DNA of 57,351 bases from Gnetum montanum (GCA_015680685.1 MNCI01008727.1:504502-561852); one strand, 5' to 3'. Positions 43,330-54,039 are shown, counted from the first letter of the stretch. The notes: generated from the sequence alone by a model not told the origin. Numbers and translations: made by a program.

Positions 43330-45254
43330 TGTACCATCCTAAATCGTCGGTGTAAGGCTGGAAAGGAAACAAACACCAAGAGATCGTTGGATAGCCACAG
43401 CTGACTCTACCTTCGCTTGAGGGCAAGCTGGAAAAGGGAACGAAGGCAGAGTGCCTTGGATGGTTTGCACACAAATCAACCAAGGACTTCCTCGAGCGTA
43501 AGCTACGGCTAGCGCTGGGGTTATCATACACAGGATGTAAACGAAATGTAAACAATGATACGAAATGTAAATAAAGCATACGTGAATAGAATTATATTGC
43601 AAACAAAGCATAAACCAAAGTAAATAATGTAAATAGGAGGCAATGATGAAACTGTATTGTATTATTTTTTAAAAAAATGTGCACTGGTCAAAGCATAGTT
43701 GCAGAAGTGTGAATGGCAAGTCAGATGCCTAGCCCTAGAAAGATATGGAACGATGAAATGGGATGAACATGAGAAGAATTTGGAAGCCAAAAATTGGATG
43801 TGTCGAGCGCCCAAGGATTGCAAATTCTGTCCTCCTTCAGAATTTCCAATCTCTCCAATCTTTGCCTCTTCCTCTCCCTTCTCTCTTGCAGCTTTTTATT
43901 TGCTTCTCTTGCCTCCCCAATTTGTGTGAATTGATGGGGTATTTATAGGGTTGGGCTAGGGTTTTGGCTAGGGTTTTCTTTGACCAGGTTCAATGTACCT
44001 GTGTTGGATAGTTGTACACGAGTTGGATGTGTGTTGGCGATTGCATACTTTGACCAGGTTCAATGTATTTTACAACTTGTGGGTCATTTCAGCCCATAAA
44101 AATACAAATAAATTAGAAATACAAGCTCTTGAGTGATAAAACTTTAGAAATTTTTAAAAAATTAGCTCCAGTGGCGGCTTTCTTGGTAAATTATACATAT
44201 ATTTTTTTTGTTTTCTGCGTTAGTGGCTGAAAAATTGGAATTTTCCATTGTTTGGTGAAAAAATTTTCAATCATCGGGGGAAGAACAGTTGTATTTGAAG
44301 ATGATGGTGGTGCCTGCAGCGATGGTGATAGTGGCGAGCAATGAGACGCGTAGCAGGGGCACCAAAATAGCAACGTGGTTGCAGCACAGAAATTGCAACG
44401 CAGACGAGTGGCGGAAGACGCGAAGTGGCGGCAGAGGCGAACACAGAAGCGTTAGCGCGGTGAGCAGCAATGGTGGGAGCATAGAAAGAGGGGGCACGAC
44501 AAGCAGCTGAAGCAGAAACAACAACGTGGTAGTGGAAGAACAGCAACGTGGCAGCAGCAGAAAATAGCAATGCGGTAGACAACACAGGAGTAATAGTACG
44601 GCAGTAGCAGCGGTGGAAGCACAGAAGGCGGCGGTGTGGTAGAAACAACAATGCAGCAGGTAGAAACAGTGATGTGGTGGGCAGCACAGAAATAGCGACG
44701 TGGCAGTGGCAGTGGGAGCAGCGAGCGACACAGCAGGGGGAGCAGCCAGCGACGTGGCAGGGGGAGCAGTGAGTGACGTAGTAGGTAGCGCAGAAGCGAG
44801 GCTACTTGGCCAGGAACTTCTTCTTGGCATTGATGTTCATGTAATCGTCAAAAATGTAGGGAGGGTAAGCCTCAGCAGCATCAACATCATGAACAAGGAG
44901 AGAAGGAGCAGGTTGGAACAACGTCTGCAGATTGGGATTATAATAAGGGGCAACGGACATGCGGCTGGAGTTGGGGGTGGTGTAGATGTGATGCCAGGCG
45001 CTGCGAAGGCAACCATTGGAGATGGCCTCCAACTGATCTCCCATGTTAAGCATGATTGAGTGCTTCAATGGTTGCACATCCACCCAGTGCCCCTCCTTGC
45101 TCTTGCACTGAAGCCCTACAACTTGTTCGTCAATATGTCTTTTTGTGGTGCCGGTTACTGCCCTCTACAATTGGGGTTCCATCCTTGAATTTCGGAGAAA
45201 TCTGGAGAGAGAAATTTCTATTCAAAGTGCTAAGCTGAAATTAGTGGTGTTTCA
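43330..45254 (-). repeat. 5' LTR of element D (1925 bp)
   Basis: Minus strand TGAAACACCAC...GGATGGTACA with intact TG...CA. Same internal order as the other LTR: oxygenase fragment, C/T-rich minisatellite, TATA box CTATAAATAC (about 43938-43948), GA-rich leader. Differences from 31521-33428 are mainly substitutions and a few small indels, including a 30-bp class length change in the minisatellite. Confidence 0.9.
44802..45160 (-). pseudogene. ACC oxidase-like fragment captured in the D 5' LTR
   Basis: Here the reading is unbroken through GLQCKSKEGHWVDVQPLKHS, MLNMGDQLEAISNG, SAWHHIYTTPNSSRMSV, YYNPNLQTL and AYPPYIFDDYMNINAKKKFL, then a stop. The R-M-S motif is intact and the WVDV tryptophan is present, whereas the 3' LTR copy has lost both. 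The HR pair is HH here. So each LTR copy preserves features the other has lost, and the captured ancestor had HR, RMS and WVDV. No HxD iron motif is visible upstream before the LTR edge, so only the C-terminal part was captured. Confidence 0.75.
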
Positions 45255-45720
45255 TAACCTACCCAAAAAATTAGTTGATCCTGGAAGTCCCCTAGTTTAC
45301 TTGCAAATTGTTGGGAATGAACCTTGTAAGGATTTTCTTGACTCTGGTTCCAGTGTTAATTTGATCTCGCATGAGATGTACACAATGTGGAACCTTTCTC
45401 ATTTAAAGAAGAGCACCATCTAGCTAGAACTAGTAGACCAATCCATCACTGTTCCATTGGGACTAGTTGAGGACATCATCACCATTGTTTTTGGGTGGTC
45501 ATATCTCATTGATTTCCTAGTAATTATAGTGGAGAATTACAAGGGGGACTTTCTAATCATTATGGGAAGGACATGGCTAAGTACTATTGATGCTAGAATG
45601 GGCATTAGAGATCTTTCCTTGAAGATATCAAAAGAAAATGAGTTTGGAAAGATCAAGAAGAAGAGAGTTCTATGCATCGCGTACAACAATTCAGGGTGCC
45701 ATTGTGTGTAGAAGTTATGG
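45255..45720 (+). pseudogene. Protease of element C
   Basis: It continues the linker cut at 31520. TAACC (45255-45259) is the right target duplication of D. Reads LVDPGSPLVYLQIVGNEPCK, FLDSGSSVNLISHEMY, a stop, LVDQSITVPLGLVEDI, GDFLIIMGRTWLST. Same domain as 3-542 and 24462-24956. Confidence 0.8.
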
Positions 45721-47600
45721 TCAGTGAAGCAAGCATCTATCTTTACATGCAAGAAGTGTGCACTAGAAGTTAATATCCAAATATGTATATATGTAACAAT
45801 CACAAAACAAGAAGGCACATAGTGGCTCACAACTAATTCTAGCAGCAGTACACTATGCATGGAACTGACTGAGGGCCTAAGTATGAGTATGTTGCAAGTA
45901 TGGATAAACTTGAGCAAGTTCATCACTAGCTCTCCGAAGGAACAAACGATGATGTCAATTTGGATGAGCTAAAAATTCCTAATAATTTTAAACAAGAGCC
46001 CCTTGAATTGAAGATGCTATCAGCTGGAATGGAGTACACATTTTTGAAAAATGGGAGGCTAGTTATCATTAATGCCAAGCTTGCTAGAGAACAGAAGAGA
46101 AAATTGATAAACGTTATGGAAAAATGGTTAGTAGCCTTTGCTTGGTCATATTCCAAACTCTCTAGGATAGATCCAAGAATATGCCAGCACTGAATATACA
46201 CTAATCCCACCATCAAGCCAAAATGATAGCTACAACGACGTTTGAATTCCAAGTTAAAACAAATTGTCAAAGAGGAGATTAAATACCTTTTCAAAGTAGG
46301 ATTCATCTACCCTATGGAAAATAGTGAGTGGGTTAGCCCTCTCATGATTATACCCAAGAAAGGAGGTAAATGATGGGTGTGCATTGATTTCCAGCTGCTC
46401 AACATGACAACTTTCAAGGATCATTTTCCATTGCCTTTCGTTGACCAAGTGCTAGACACCATTTTGGGGCATAGCTATTATAGCTTGCTTGATGGTTATT
46501 GTGGATATAAAAAAATTTGAATTGCACTAGAGGACCAAGCAAAGAAAACTTTCACAAGTTCTTAGGAGACTTTTGCCTACCAATAAATGCCATTTGGTTT
46601 ATGCAATGCCCCAACCACATTTCAATGATTAGTTCTCAGCATTTTCCAACAATAGATTGATAGTGGGGTAGAAGTTTTCATGGATGATTATTCTACCTAT
46701 GAAGCTATGTTTGAGCAAGCCCTAGACCATCTTGAGTAGGTGTTGAAAAGATGTGTCGAAACAAACCTTTGGATTATTTGGAAAAAGAGCCATATTAAGG
46801 TCCAAGAAGGCATAGTCTTGGGGAATTGCATCTCAAAAGCAGGAATTGAGATGGATCCTAAAAAAAAAGGTTCACCCATCAACCTAAAATAGTCAAAGAA
46901 GTTCAATCATTCCTTGGTCGTACTAGCTACTACTGGTGATTCATTGAGAATTTTCCAAAATCGCCAAGCCATTGGTAGAATTGATGAAGAAGGATGCATC
47001 ATTCGTCTAGACCCCTACATGTGAATTAGCATTTCAATAGTTGAAGCAAAAGCTTGCCAAAACTACCATTTTTCAAGCATTAGTTTGGTCTAGACCATTT
47101 CATGTGATGACCGATGCATCAAATTATGCTTTGGGATAGTGCTTACGTAGATGGATGATGAAAAACATCCATACTACATTCATTGTACAAGCCAGAGCAT
47201 CATAGGTGAACAACTGATCTACAACACCACAAAAAAGGAGTTGATAGTAGTGGTGTTCACTTTAGAGAAGTTCAGGCACTATGTGCTTAGATACAAAGTG
47301 TTTGTACACATAGATCATAGCATGATCAGATTTTTAATGAACAAACCAATAGTGAGCCCTCATGTTATATGGTGGCCTGTGATTTTGTAGGAATTCAATT
47401 TCACAATGGTAGATTGGAAAGGTATGGAGAATGTGGTCATGGATCATTTATCACAACTAAGATGGAATGACAAGGAGAAAGAGAGCTCTTTATCTGATCA
47501 ATTCGCTGACGAATCTCTCCTTATAGGCTTATTAATGCACAAGTGCCCAATGAACCATAATGGTATGACATCATCCTTACTTATCTACTCAAGTAAGAAT
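45721..47600 (+). pseudogene. Reverse transcriptase and RNase H of element C
   Basis: N-terminal RT: LKIPNNFKQEPLELKML...YTFLKNGRLVIINAKLARE, AFAWSYSKL. Then VGFIYPMENSEWVSPLMI, the VEVFMDDYSTY active site (about 46671-46700, FMDD), and RNase H FTLEKFRHYVLRYKVFVH ... NVVMDHLSQLRWND at 47250-47470. Stops and frameshifts separate these blocks. Confidence 0.8.
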
Positions 47601-48910
47601 TGCTGCAAGGGCTAGACACTAGAATGAAATAATAGTTTCTTCACCGGGTCAAATATTTCATGGAGATTAATGAAAACCTTTACAAGGTTTGTCCCAATGG
47701 CCTAGTATATTGGTGTGTCCCTGATATGGATCAACTTCTCTTTCTTTAGGATGCTCACAAAGGTTCTTGTGGGGGCCATTATGATAGGAGATGCATGGCC
47801 ATCAAAATCCTCATGGCAGGGTATTCTTAGCCAATAATCTTCAGGGATGCACATCAATTTGTCTACGCTTGTGATTGTTGCGAGAGGGATGATGGAATGA
47901 TAGCTTGAATGGAGGGACCACAAAAATGGATACAACCTCTTGAACCATTTGACATTTGGGGCATTGACTTTATGGGTCCCATCACACCTTTATCAAATTG
48001 AAAGGCATATAAAATAGTTGCAGTTAACTATTGTAGCAAGTGGGCAGAAGCAGTAGCTGTCATTAACTATACATCCACCACCGTTGCTTGTTTTGTACAA
48101 AAAAACATCGTAAATAGGTTTGGTATACCTCATGCGTTAATTTCTGATAATGGAACTCATTTTATAGATGACACTTTCTAGAAGCTAATGTAATGCTTGG
48201 GGGTTGAACATAAATTCACAACACCATATAACCCCCAAGCCAATGGTTAAGCTGAAGTTACTAATCGAGAGATTACAAAGATCTTAATGCAAACCATTAG
48301 CAAATATTAAAGGGACTAGAGCACTAAATTAAACGATGTCCTTTGGGGCTATCGCTCTACATGGAAACTCCCCATAGGTTATTCTCCCTATAAGCTTGTG
48401 TATGAAAAACTACCAACATTGCCCATCCAATCCGAGCTTCATACACTTTCTACAACCTATGATCTTGACCTAGATCTAAGTCTAGCATAGAAAGAATGAT
48501 TAATGAGTCTCAACTTGCTAGATGAAAATTGGTTAATGGCCCTATTATCCAATGAGATGCATAAGGCATTCAACAAGAAATGCGATGACCTCAAAATAAT
48601 AAAAGTCAAGTTTCAACTAAGAGACAAGGTTCTTTATTGGAATCCTACACATGTACCCCAACGAACCAAATTTCAAACATTGTGGGAAGGACTCTACATC
48701 ATAGATGAGACTTTTCCATCTGGAGCCATGATTATCTACAAACTTGATAGACCAAATAAGAAACAATTAGTTAACATTCAACAAGTAAAACCTTTCCATG
48801 AGCCCAAGCTAACCAATGCGACAAACACCTCATCAGAAGGAAAATCGTGCTTAATCTTTAGGATCTCTCCCTTCCAACTTAGTTGTGGGGGAGATGGCCA
48901 CCCATACTAA
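47601..48910 (+). pseudogene. Integrase of element C
   Basis: DAHKGSCGGHYD...DAHQFVYACDCCERD (zinc finger), WGIDFMGPITPLSN, ALISDNGTHF (second Asp intact) and PYNPQANG-stop-AEVTNRE with the catalytic Glu. The C-terminal 135 codons (48503-48910) remain open: FQLRDKVLYWNPTHVPQRTK, FPSGAMIIYKLD, QQVKPFHEPK. Several in-frame stops. All three catalytic residues survive, unlike in B and D. Confidence 0.8.
48880..48900 (+). promoter_or_regulatory. Conserved G-rich purine tract at the end of pol (C)
   Basis: GTTGTGGGGGAGATGGCCACC right after the integrase end; element B has GTCGTGGGGGAAATAGCCACC at its equivalent site (minus, about 21205-21225). It could be an internal polypurine tract or simply coding sequence. 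Confidence 0.35.
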
Positions 48911-50894
48911 CACCTTAGGTGGCTCCTCAATTTTTGACCTTTTTGGTTTATACTTTTTTAGTTTTACAACTTTTTGTTTTCATCTTCTTTGTTTTACATA
49001 TTTGTATTTTTAAGATTATTGGTTTTTCCTTAGTTTTTTTAACTTTACACAAATGTTAATATATTCAATATTTATTTTCTATTATTTTAGTTTCTTTCAT
49101 GGTTATGTTTGTTTGTATTGATATTTTTCTCTACCTTTTATGCTAATAAGGTGGTAGGTACAATGGTAATGCACTACTTGATAGTGATATGCTTCATTTG
49201 TAATTTGGTTGTTGATGTCTAGTTTCTAACTTTGAATGTCATTACTGAAAATTGGGACATGGTTTCTTTTCATGTAATAGGTAGTGAGTCTACATCATCC
49301 ACCCATCCATATACTCTATGGTTTTCCTCTTTTTAGAAGCATGCAGTCTCTTCTTTATTAATACAACTTTAATAAATTGGTAACATGTGTAGTTTCCAGA
49401 ATTGGGAATAAATTAAAGGTTTGGACAAGGTGTGGCTTTAAAGGAATGTGGTATTCTTTGTGCTTTTCTATTTTCCTATGTGTAGGAGTGTTCTCATAAG
49501 CTTCTCACCGTTCCGCGTTATTTCATAATAGGAAGTCCAATAAGTCCTTGCATGGTGTGGTCCTCATCACAAAAAAAAAAAAAGAAAAATAAAAAAGAAA
49601 AGAGATGAGGATTCAAAGCACACCCCTTGAACAAAATAAATGCAAAAAATAGATGGGTCTTTGCATGGTGTGGTTTCCATCTAAAAAAAACATGGGAATT
49701 CAAAGCACACCCCTTAGACCAAATAAAAGGGCTACAAGCACTAGTTATGAGACTTGTCTTGTCTCCTCTAACTAAGGCCCTTTCACACTTTCTACCTTCA
49801 CTTCAATTTGGAATGGCGGTTGTTTTTTGGGAGAATTCTTATGTCTTAGGGAATGGACTTGCCTTAGAATGTCGATGTGAAGTCATTGAAAGTAGTTAGT
49901 TTTGATCTAGACTAAGGAAGGATCCTACCAAGTCAATTAATCACAAACTCTACAAGGGACTGTATGTGACCATAATTAGGAACTCCATTCCACTCTCTTT
50001 ATCATCCACCTATGCTTTTCATACCTCACCTCACTGCTGGTTTCATGTTTTGATTCAATGTTCCAATTTGCTGTGTCGAGATTCTCAGTTAGTTACTTTT
50101 GGGTTTTTGTGCTTAACTTTTCATAACCATTAACCATATATAGAGCCCATGGACTCCTTGGTTTGAAGTTATGCAAGGGTTTAAAAGGCTTGTGCCTCCT
50201 TTGGGGAGGACCCACTTGCATATCTTTTAGTTTTGTTAAGTTAAATTCTTTACCCTTAGACATTGTTACAATCAAATTCTTTTTATTTTCCCCATCCATG
50301 TCATCCAATTGTATGAACCTTCACAACTATTTGTGAATACCCTCTTTCTAGTACTTGTCGTGTTAAGATTTTTTTGAATTGTATGAATCACTTCTCTTAT
50401 TTAACCCATTCGTCAATCTTTCCACTAACAACATCTAGCAACCAATCTATCACAATCACAACTCGGCTAGATGAAGTCATCAATGGGACAAGGTATTCAG
50501 CCACTATCTATTGTACTATATATACTAATCCTTGGTTTTGTTGTGATTGTAGTGGGAAGCATGGACTGAAAGCAAGACTATCATCGCCAAGGAGAATGCA
50601 ACCATATCACTCGTGGGATATTGCTCATGACCACTAAATCTATTCTATCTCTTCCTCATTCTTCTATTAGCAAGAGGGGTTGGATGTCCTTTGGATCCAT
50701 TGGTGTTCTTTTCTATTGTCATGAACACCTAATGTTGTACATCATTGTAATATTGTATGCTCAGGCACTTCTGTATTTTTCTATTTTCTCTGTGTCACTC
50801 TGCATGTTCGTTAAATAAGTCAACACCCCCTATTATATTTTTGTAAGGGACTTGTTCATCTTCTTTTGTACTCGAGGATGAGTTTTCATTTAGT
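48911..50894 (+). other. 3' noncoding region of element C
   Basis: Collinear with 19197-21245 (inverted) and 570-2331. AT-rich start, two-copy module at 49545-49725, CTTTGGGGAGGACCCA near 50198, TGTACTCGAGGATGAGT near 50870. No env-like gene. Confidence 0.7.
49545..49725 (+). repeat. Duplicated module in the Athila 3' noncoding region (C)
   Basis: Two copies of TTGCATGGTGTGG...AAAGCACACCCCTTGAAC/AGACC separated by A-rich runs; see 20385-20560 in B and the single copy in A. Confidence 0.75.
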
Positions 50895-50904
50895 CATGGG
50901 GGTA
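50895..50904 (+). promoter_or_regulatory. Polypurine tract of element C
   Basis: CATGGGGGTA immediately before LTR start TGATAAATT. Confidence 0.75.
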
Positions 50905-51778
50905 TGATAAATTATTTTTTTCATCACTTTAATATCAAGGTGGCCGCAATATTGGGTACGTGATATCGTAGCGTAAGATGCGATATTGTACATTCGATAT
51001 CATAGGGTTACTCCTGGGTTTATAAATACCATGCCCAGGCACACAATTGGGGGTATGTTTTGAGCTATCAAGTAGAAAAACACTTGTAGTTTGTCCATTT
51101 GAAATTAAGAATATTTTCCAAGTGCCCGTAGCAGGAGGTCTAAGTGTGAACGAATCTTTATTCAAGCATTAATGTACATGAGCACACCATTGTGTTGGCA
51201 ATAAAGATGAGCTCTTTGATTCATCCTTGCAGCACTTGAGATTTCATTTCTTATGCATTTTTATTTTATTTTATTTTATGCACTTTACATTCATGTTATT
51301 AGCACAACAATTCATTTTGATCAATTAAGAAAATCATTAAATTACACAAGCACGACCCCTTTGAGCTTATGTGTGACTCTTGGTAGCTCAAAAATGATTA
51401 GCGTTTGACAGCCCAGTAGTGTTTGCATGAAGTTCAGGATGTGTCTGGGAAGTGGGAACAGTTACTTGTGTTAGGCTAGATTAGACTTTAGTTTCCTTAG
51501 CAATTAATCACTTTTACTTTTAATCACTCCTACTTTTATTCTTCTTCTAGGTGAGTAATTCCATAAAAACATAAAACAATAAAAATCATATGCCTCAATC
51601 ACACTTAACCATACAATTGCATTCCACAAGTGGGACTGGGAAGACAACAAATGAACAACATGCACACATTGTTTAGCTCTATTGTATTTAGTAATTACAG
51701 TCTGTGGAATTTGACCAGATTGCATGTGAACACTTGTGATTCGTATGGTTGGGCGTAGGGGTACCTTGCTACTCATCA
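50905..51778 (+). repeat. 3' LTR of element C (874 bp)
   Basis: TGATAAATT to CTACTCATCA. U3 palindrome relics GATATCGTAG, GCGATATTG, CGATATCAT precede TATA box TTTATAAATACC (about 51020). Followed by AGCAT, the right target duplication. Confidence 0.9.
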
Positions 51779-51783
51779 AGCAT
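51779..51783 (+). repeat. Target-site duplication of element C, right copy
   Basis: AGCAT, identical to 17281-17285. Confidence 0.85.
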
Positions 51784-51975
51784 GATATCACATGGCATCC
51801 ACTCAATCTTTTGGAAAACCATACAAACTTCCTTAGCACATAATTAATGCACTTCCTGCTACCATCTCATTTTTTTTGTTACCTTAACTTTTCAACTCAT
51901 TTAAAATAAACACATGAACCTCCTGCATGCCATATAATGTGATATGCATATCATGCTCATAAGCATGATATCACA
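51784..51975 (+). repeat. Target-site tandem repeat, unit 2 (right of element C)
   Basis: CATACAAACTTCCTTAGCAC, CCATCTCATTTTTTTTGTTACC, ACATGAACCTCCTGCATGCC and TCATGCTCATAAGCATGATATCAC parallel 17125-17285. The start GATATCACATGGCATCC recurs at its end (GATATCACATGATATCC). Confidence 0.65.
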
Positions 51976-52240
51976 TGATATCCATTAAAAATTAGTAAAA
52001 AATTTCCAATTCAAATTAGGAAAAAAATTAAAACAAACGTTTGAAAACCTTGTATCTATTTTTCAAACTATAGCCAATGTGCTACAAGGAGCTAAAGCTA
52101 ACAAAATATTACTACTACATGGTTGAGTTTTTCAGCCACGATAAAAAAAAGAGAGCAATAGAATTATTTGTTAGCTCCGTAAAGAATAAATTCATACACA
52201 AAGTAATGTTAGATACAGATTGTTTAATGACATAATACGA
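51976..52240. other. AT-rich spacer, nothing recognised
   Basis: No coding signal between the tandem repeat and the PPR pseudogene. Confidence 0.5.
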
Positions 52241-52299
52241 TTTGTGTATTCTTCGTTGGAAGATAAGTTTCTTTTTCTTCATATTTGAAACAAGTGGAA

Positions 52300-52948
52300 T
52301 CCATAAAAAAGTAATAAAGAATCAAATAGTCCAAATCACAATATATTGTCTATATTTAGACAATCTTTCAAAATTTTTTATGTTATCTTCAATGCTCCCA
52401 AATTTTGCATACATGTCTATGAGGCAACTACCAACGAAAGCATCACCATGGAAACCCCTTGCCATTAGCATACAATGCATAGATCCAACTCTTCTTACAT
52501 TTGTCAAATCCCCAAATAATGGCCAAATCAAAACAAAATTAGTGCATTCATCTCCAATATATCTTGTAACAATATCTCTTTGAAAATATTAATAATAGTC
52601 TCCCTTCATTTTAGATAGATGTTCTTACATATGTCAAATCCTCAAATGATGGAAAAATCATCATCAAAGTATTTGCATTCATTTTTAATTTATCTTGCAA
52701 TAACATTTCTTTAAAAAAATTAATTATAGTATATTTCATCCCATTTTCCATGTAGGCCATAATTGCTCTATTCCCAGAAACCACATCTTTGTGTGGTATC
52801 ATCCTAAAAATCCTAAACCTTTGATCAACCTTCCTACTCATGAAATAGTTAGTAATAATGGAGTTGTATGAAATGATATCCTTGTGAGTCATTTTTTAAA
52901 CAATTTCTCCATTTTTTACATATGTCCATGATCACATTAGGTAGAAAT
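52300..52948 (-). pseudogene. PPR (pentatricopeptide repeat) protein pseudogene
   Basis: Minus strand, from right: NGEIV-stop-KMTHKDIISYNSII, RKVDQRFRIFRMIPHKDVVS, AIMAYMENGMKYTIINFFKEML, then a second, diverged copy of the FKEILLQD...MNA block, then HCMLMARGFHGDAFVGSCLI, DMYAKFGSIEDNIKNFERLS. The MPxKDVVSWNxMIxxYxxNG and LIDMYAKCGxIEDAxxxFxxM patterns are those of plant PLS-class PPR proteins, RNA-binding factors of plastids and mitochondria. Several stops. The right end is cut by the LTR of E, so E probably inserted into it. Confidence 0.75.
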
Positions 52949-53830
52949 TGATGAGCAATGAGGTACCCCTACGCTCAACCATACGAATCAGAAGTGTTCA
53001 TGCATGATCTGGTCGAATTCCATGGATGGGATTAGTTGGGGCATCTAGATTGCTATGCTTTGATCACAGTTCACTATCTTCCCACTTGGACTAGTGGTAG
53101 CTTTGTCACATATGATTTAGTCCAAAGTGAGGCGTATGATGTTTTTTTCTAACTCTATACTACTCCTGATAATGAAAAGAGATAAATTAATTAGATAAAT
53201 GAATAATGGAAAATAAGATCTAAACTAGCCTATGGCAATGGGTATTCACACTTAATTGTCCGTACACATCTTGGACTTCATGAAACTACTTCTAGAATTA
53301 CCAAGTGTATGTCACTAGTTGTGCCAAACTATACATCTCTGGATTACCAAGTACTTCCACTTAAATGCTCATGATCAAGGCATACACATTTTTCTTAATA
53401 ACAAGAATAGTAAATAACAATAAATGAAAAAATTTAACTAAAGAAAGTAGTAAATAATTAAAGCAAAAATAATCTAAGTGCATATTGCAATGATGAAAGT
53501 AATCTTGATCTTTATTACTAGTCATGTAATATGTCCAAGTATGTCACACTTGAACAAAGGTGTGGTATGATTACACATATTACACTACAGGCATGCATTG
53601 GAAATAATAGACTTTAAATAAAAGAAACTGAAAACTAACATGAAAATTGACTACTAGCTACTTTTTAAACTTCCCCATCTAGAAGCCCAAGTGCAATATT
53701 TATAGGTGAGGTCCAGATGAGGCGACGTTGGGTATTTGACATTGCTTATTAGCCTTGATGTTTAGTATGTGACATCAGGACTCTGATGTTGCATATATGA
53801 TGTTAGGACCCATGAAATTTCAACTCATCA
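52949..53830 (-). repeat. 3' LTR of element E (882 bp)
   Basis: Minus strand TGATGAGTTG...CATTGCTCATCA. TATA box CTATAAATATT near 53696-53706. GGGGTACCTCATTGCTCATCA end block as in the other Athila LTRs. Confidence 0.85.
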
Positions 53831-54039
53831 TACCCCCTCGACTGAATGAAAACTTGTCCTTGAGTTAAAAAAAAGTAAGCAATAAGTTCTTTATATAATA
53901 TTGGGCAAGTATGGGATTATTGACTAACTCAAAAAATGGAAAAAATAATTGACTCTTCATATGTTGTGATGGTGCAGTATAAAAATGGAATACATTATTA
54001 CAAAACAAAATAAAAACAAGATTGGAAGGCTCATGTAGT

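Larger units (their letters stand above)
31521..45254 (-). mobile_element. Element D: Tat-lineage Ty3/gypsy retrotransposon with dual RNase H
   Basis: Two related LTRs (31521-33428 and 43330-45254) flank a minus-strand interior: primer site, gag, protease, noncoding spacer, RT, RNase H, second RNase H of the archaeal-like type, integrase, and a 3' tract with a minisatellite. Flanks TTACC and TAACC are a near-perfect 5-bp target duplication and the C linker continues across. The extra RNase H next to integrase is characteristic of the Tat lineage. Gag and pol contain stops and frameshifts and integrase has lost a catalytic Asp, so it is inactive. Confidence 0.9.
17286..51778 (+). mobile_element. 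Element C: outer Athila-lineage LTR retrotransposon, split by two insertions
   Basis: Two Athila LTRs in the same orientation (17286-18145 and 50905-51778) are flanked by identical AGCAT. The internal order reads primer site, gag start (18307), [element B], gag (29667-30790), linker, [element D], protease, RT, RNase H, integrase, 3' noncoding tract and purine tract. Removing B (11340 bp) and D (13734 bp) leaves about 9.4 kb, a normal Athila size. Both junctions fall at points where the parent sequence continues without loss, judged against B itself. Lineage evidence: FMDD active site, DHLSQLRW RNase H end, WGIDFMGP integrase and a tRNA-Asp-like primer site. Pol has many stops, so it is not autonomous. 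Confidence 0.9.

Noticed and set aside
44267-44830. 187-codon minus frame with Ser/Leu/Cys-rich product
   Set aside because: Produced by the minisatellite of the D 5' LTR; no domain and not conserved in frame with the other LTR.
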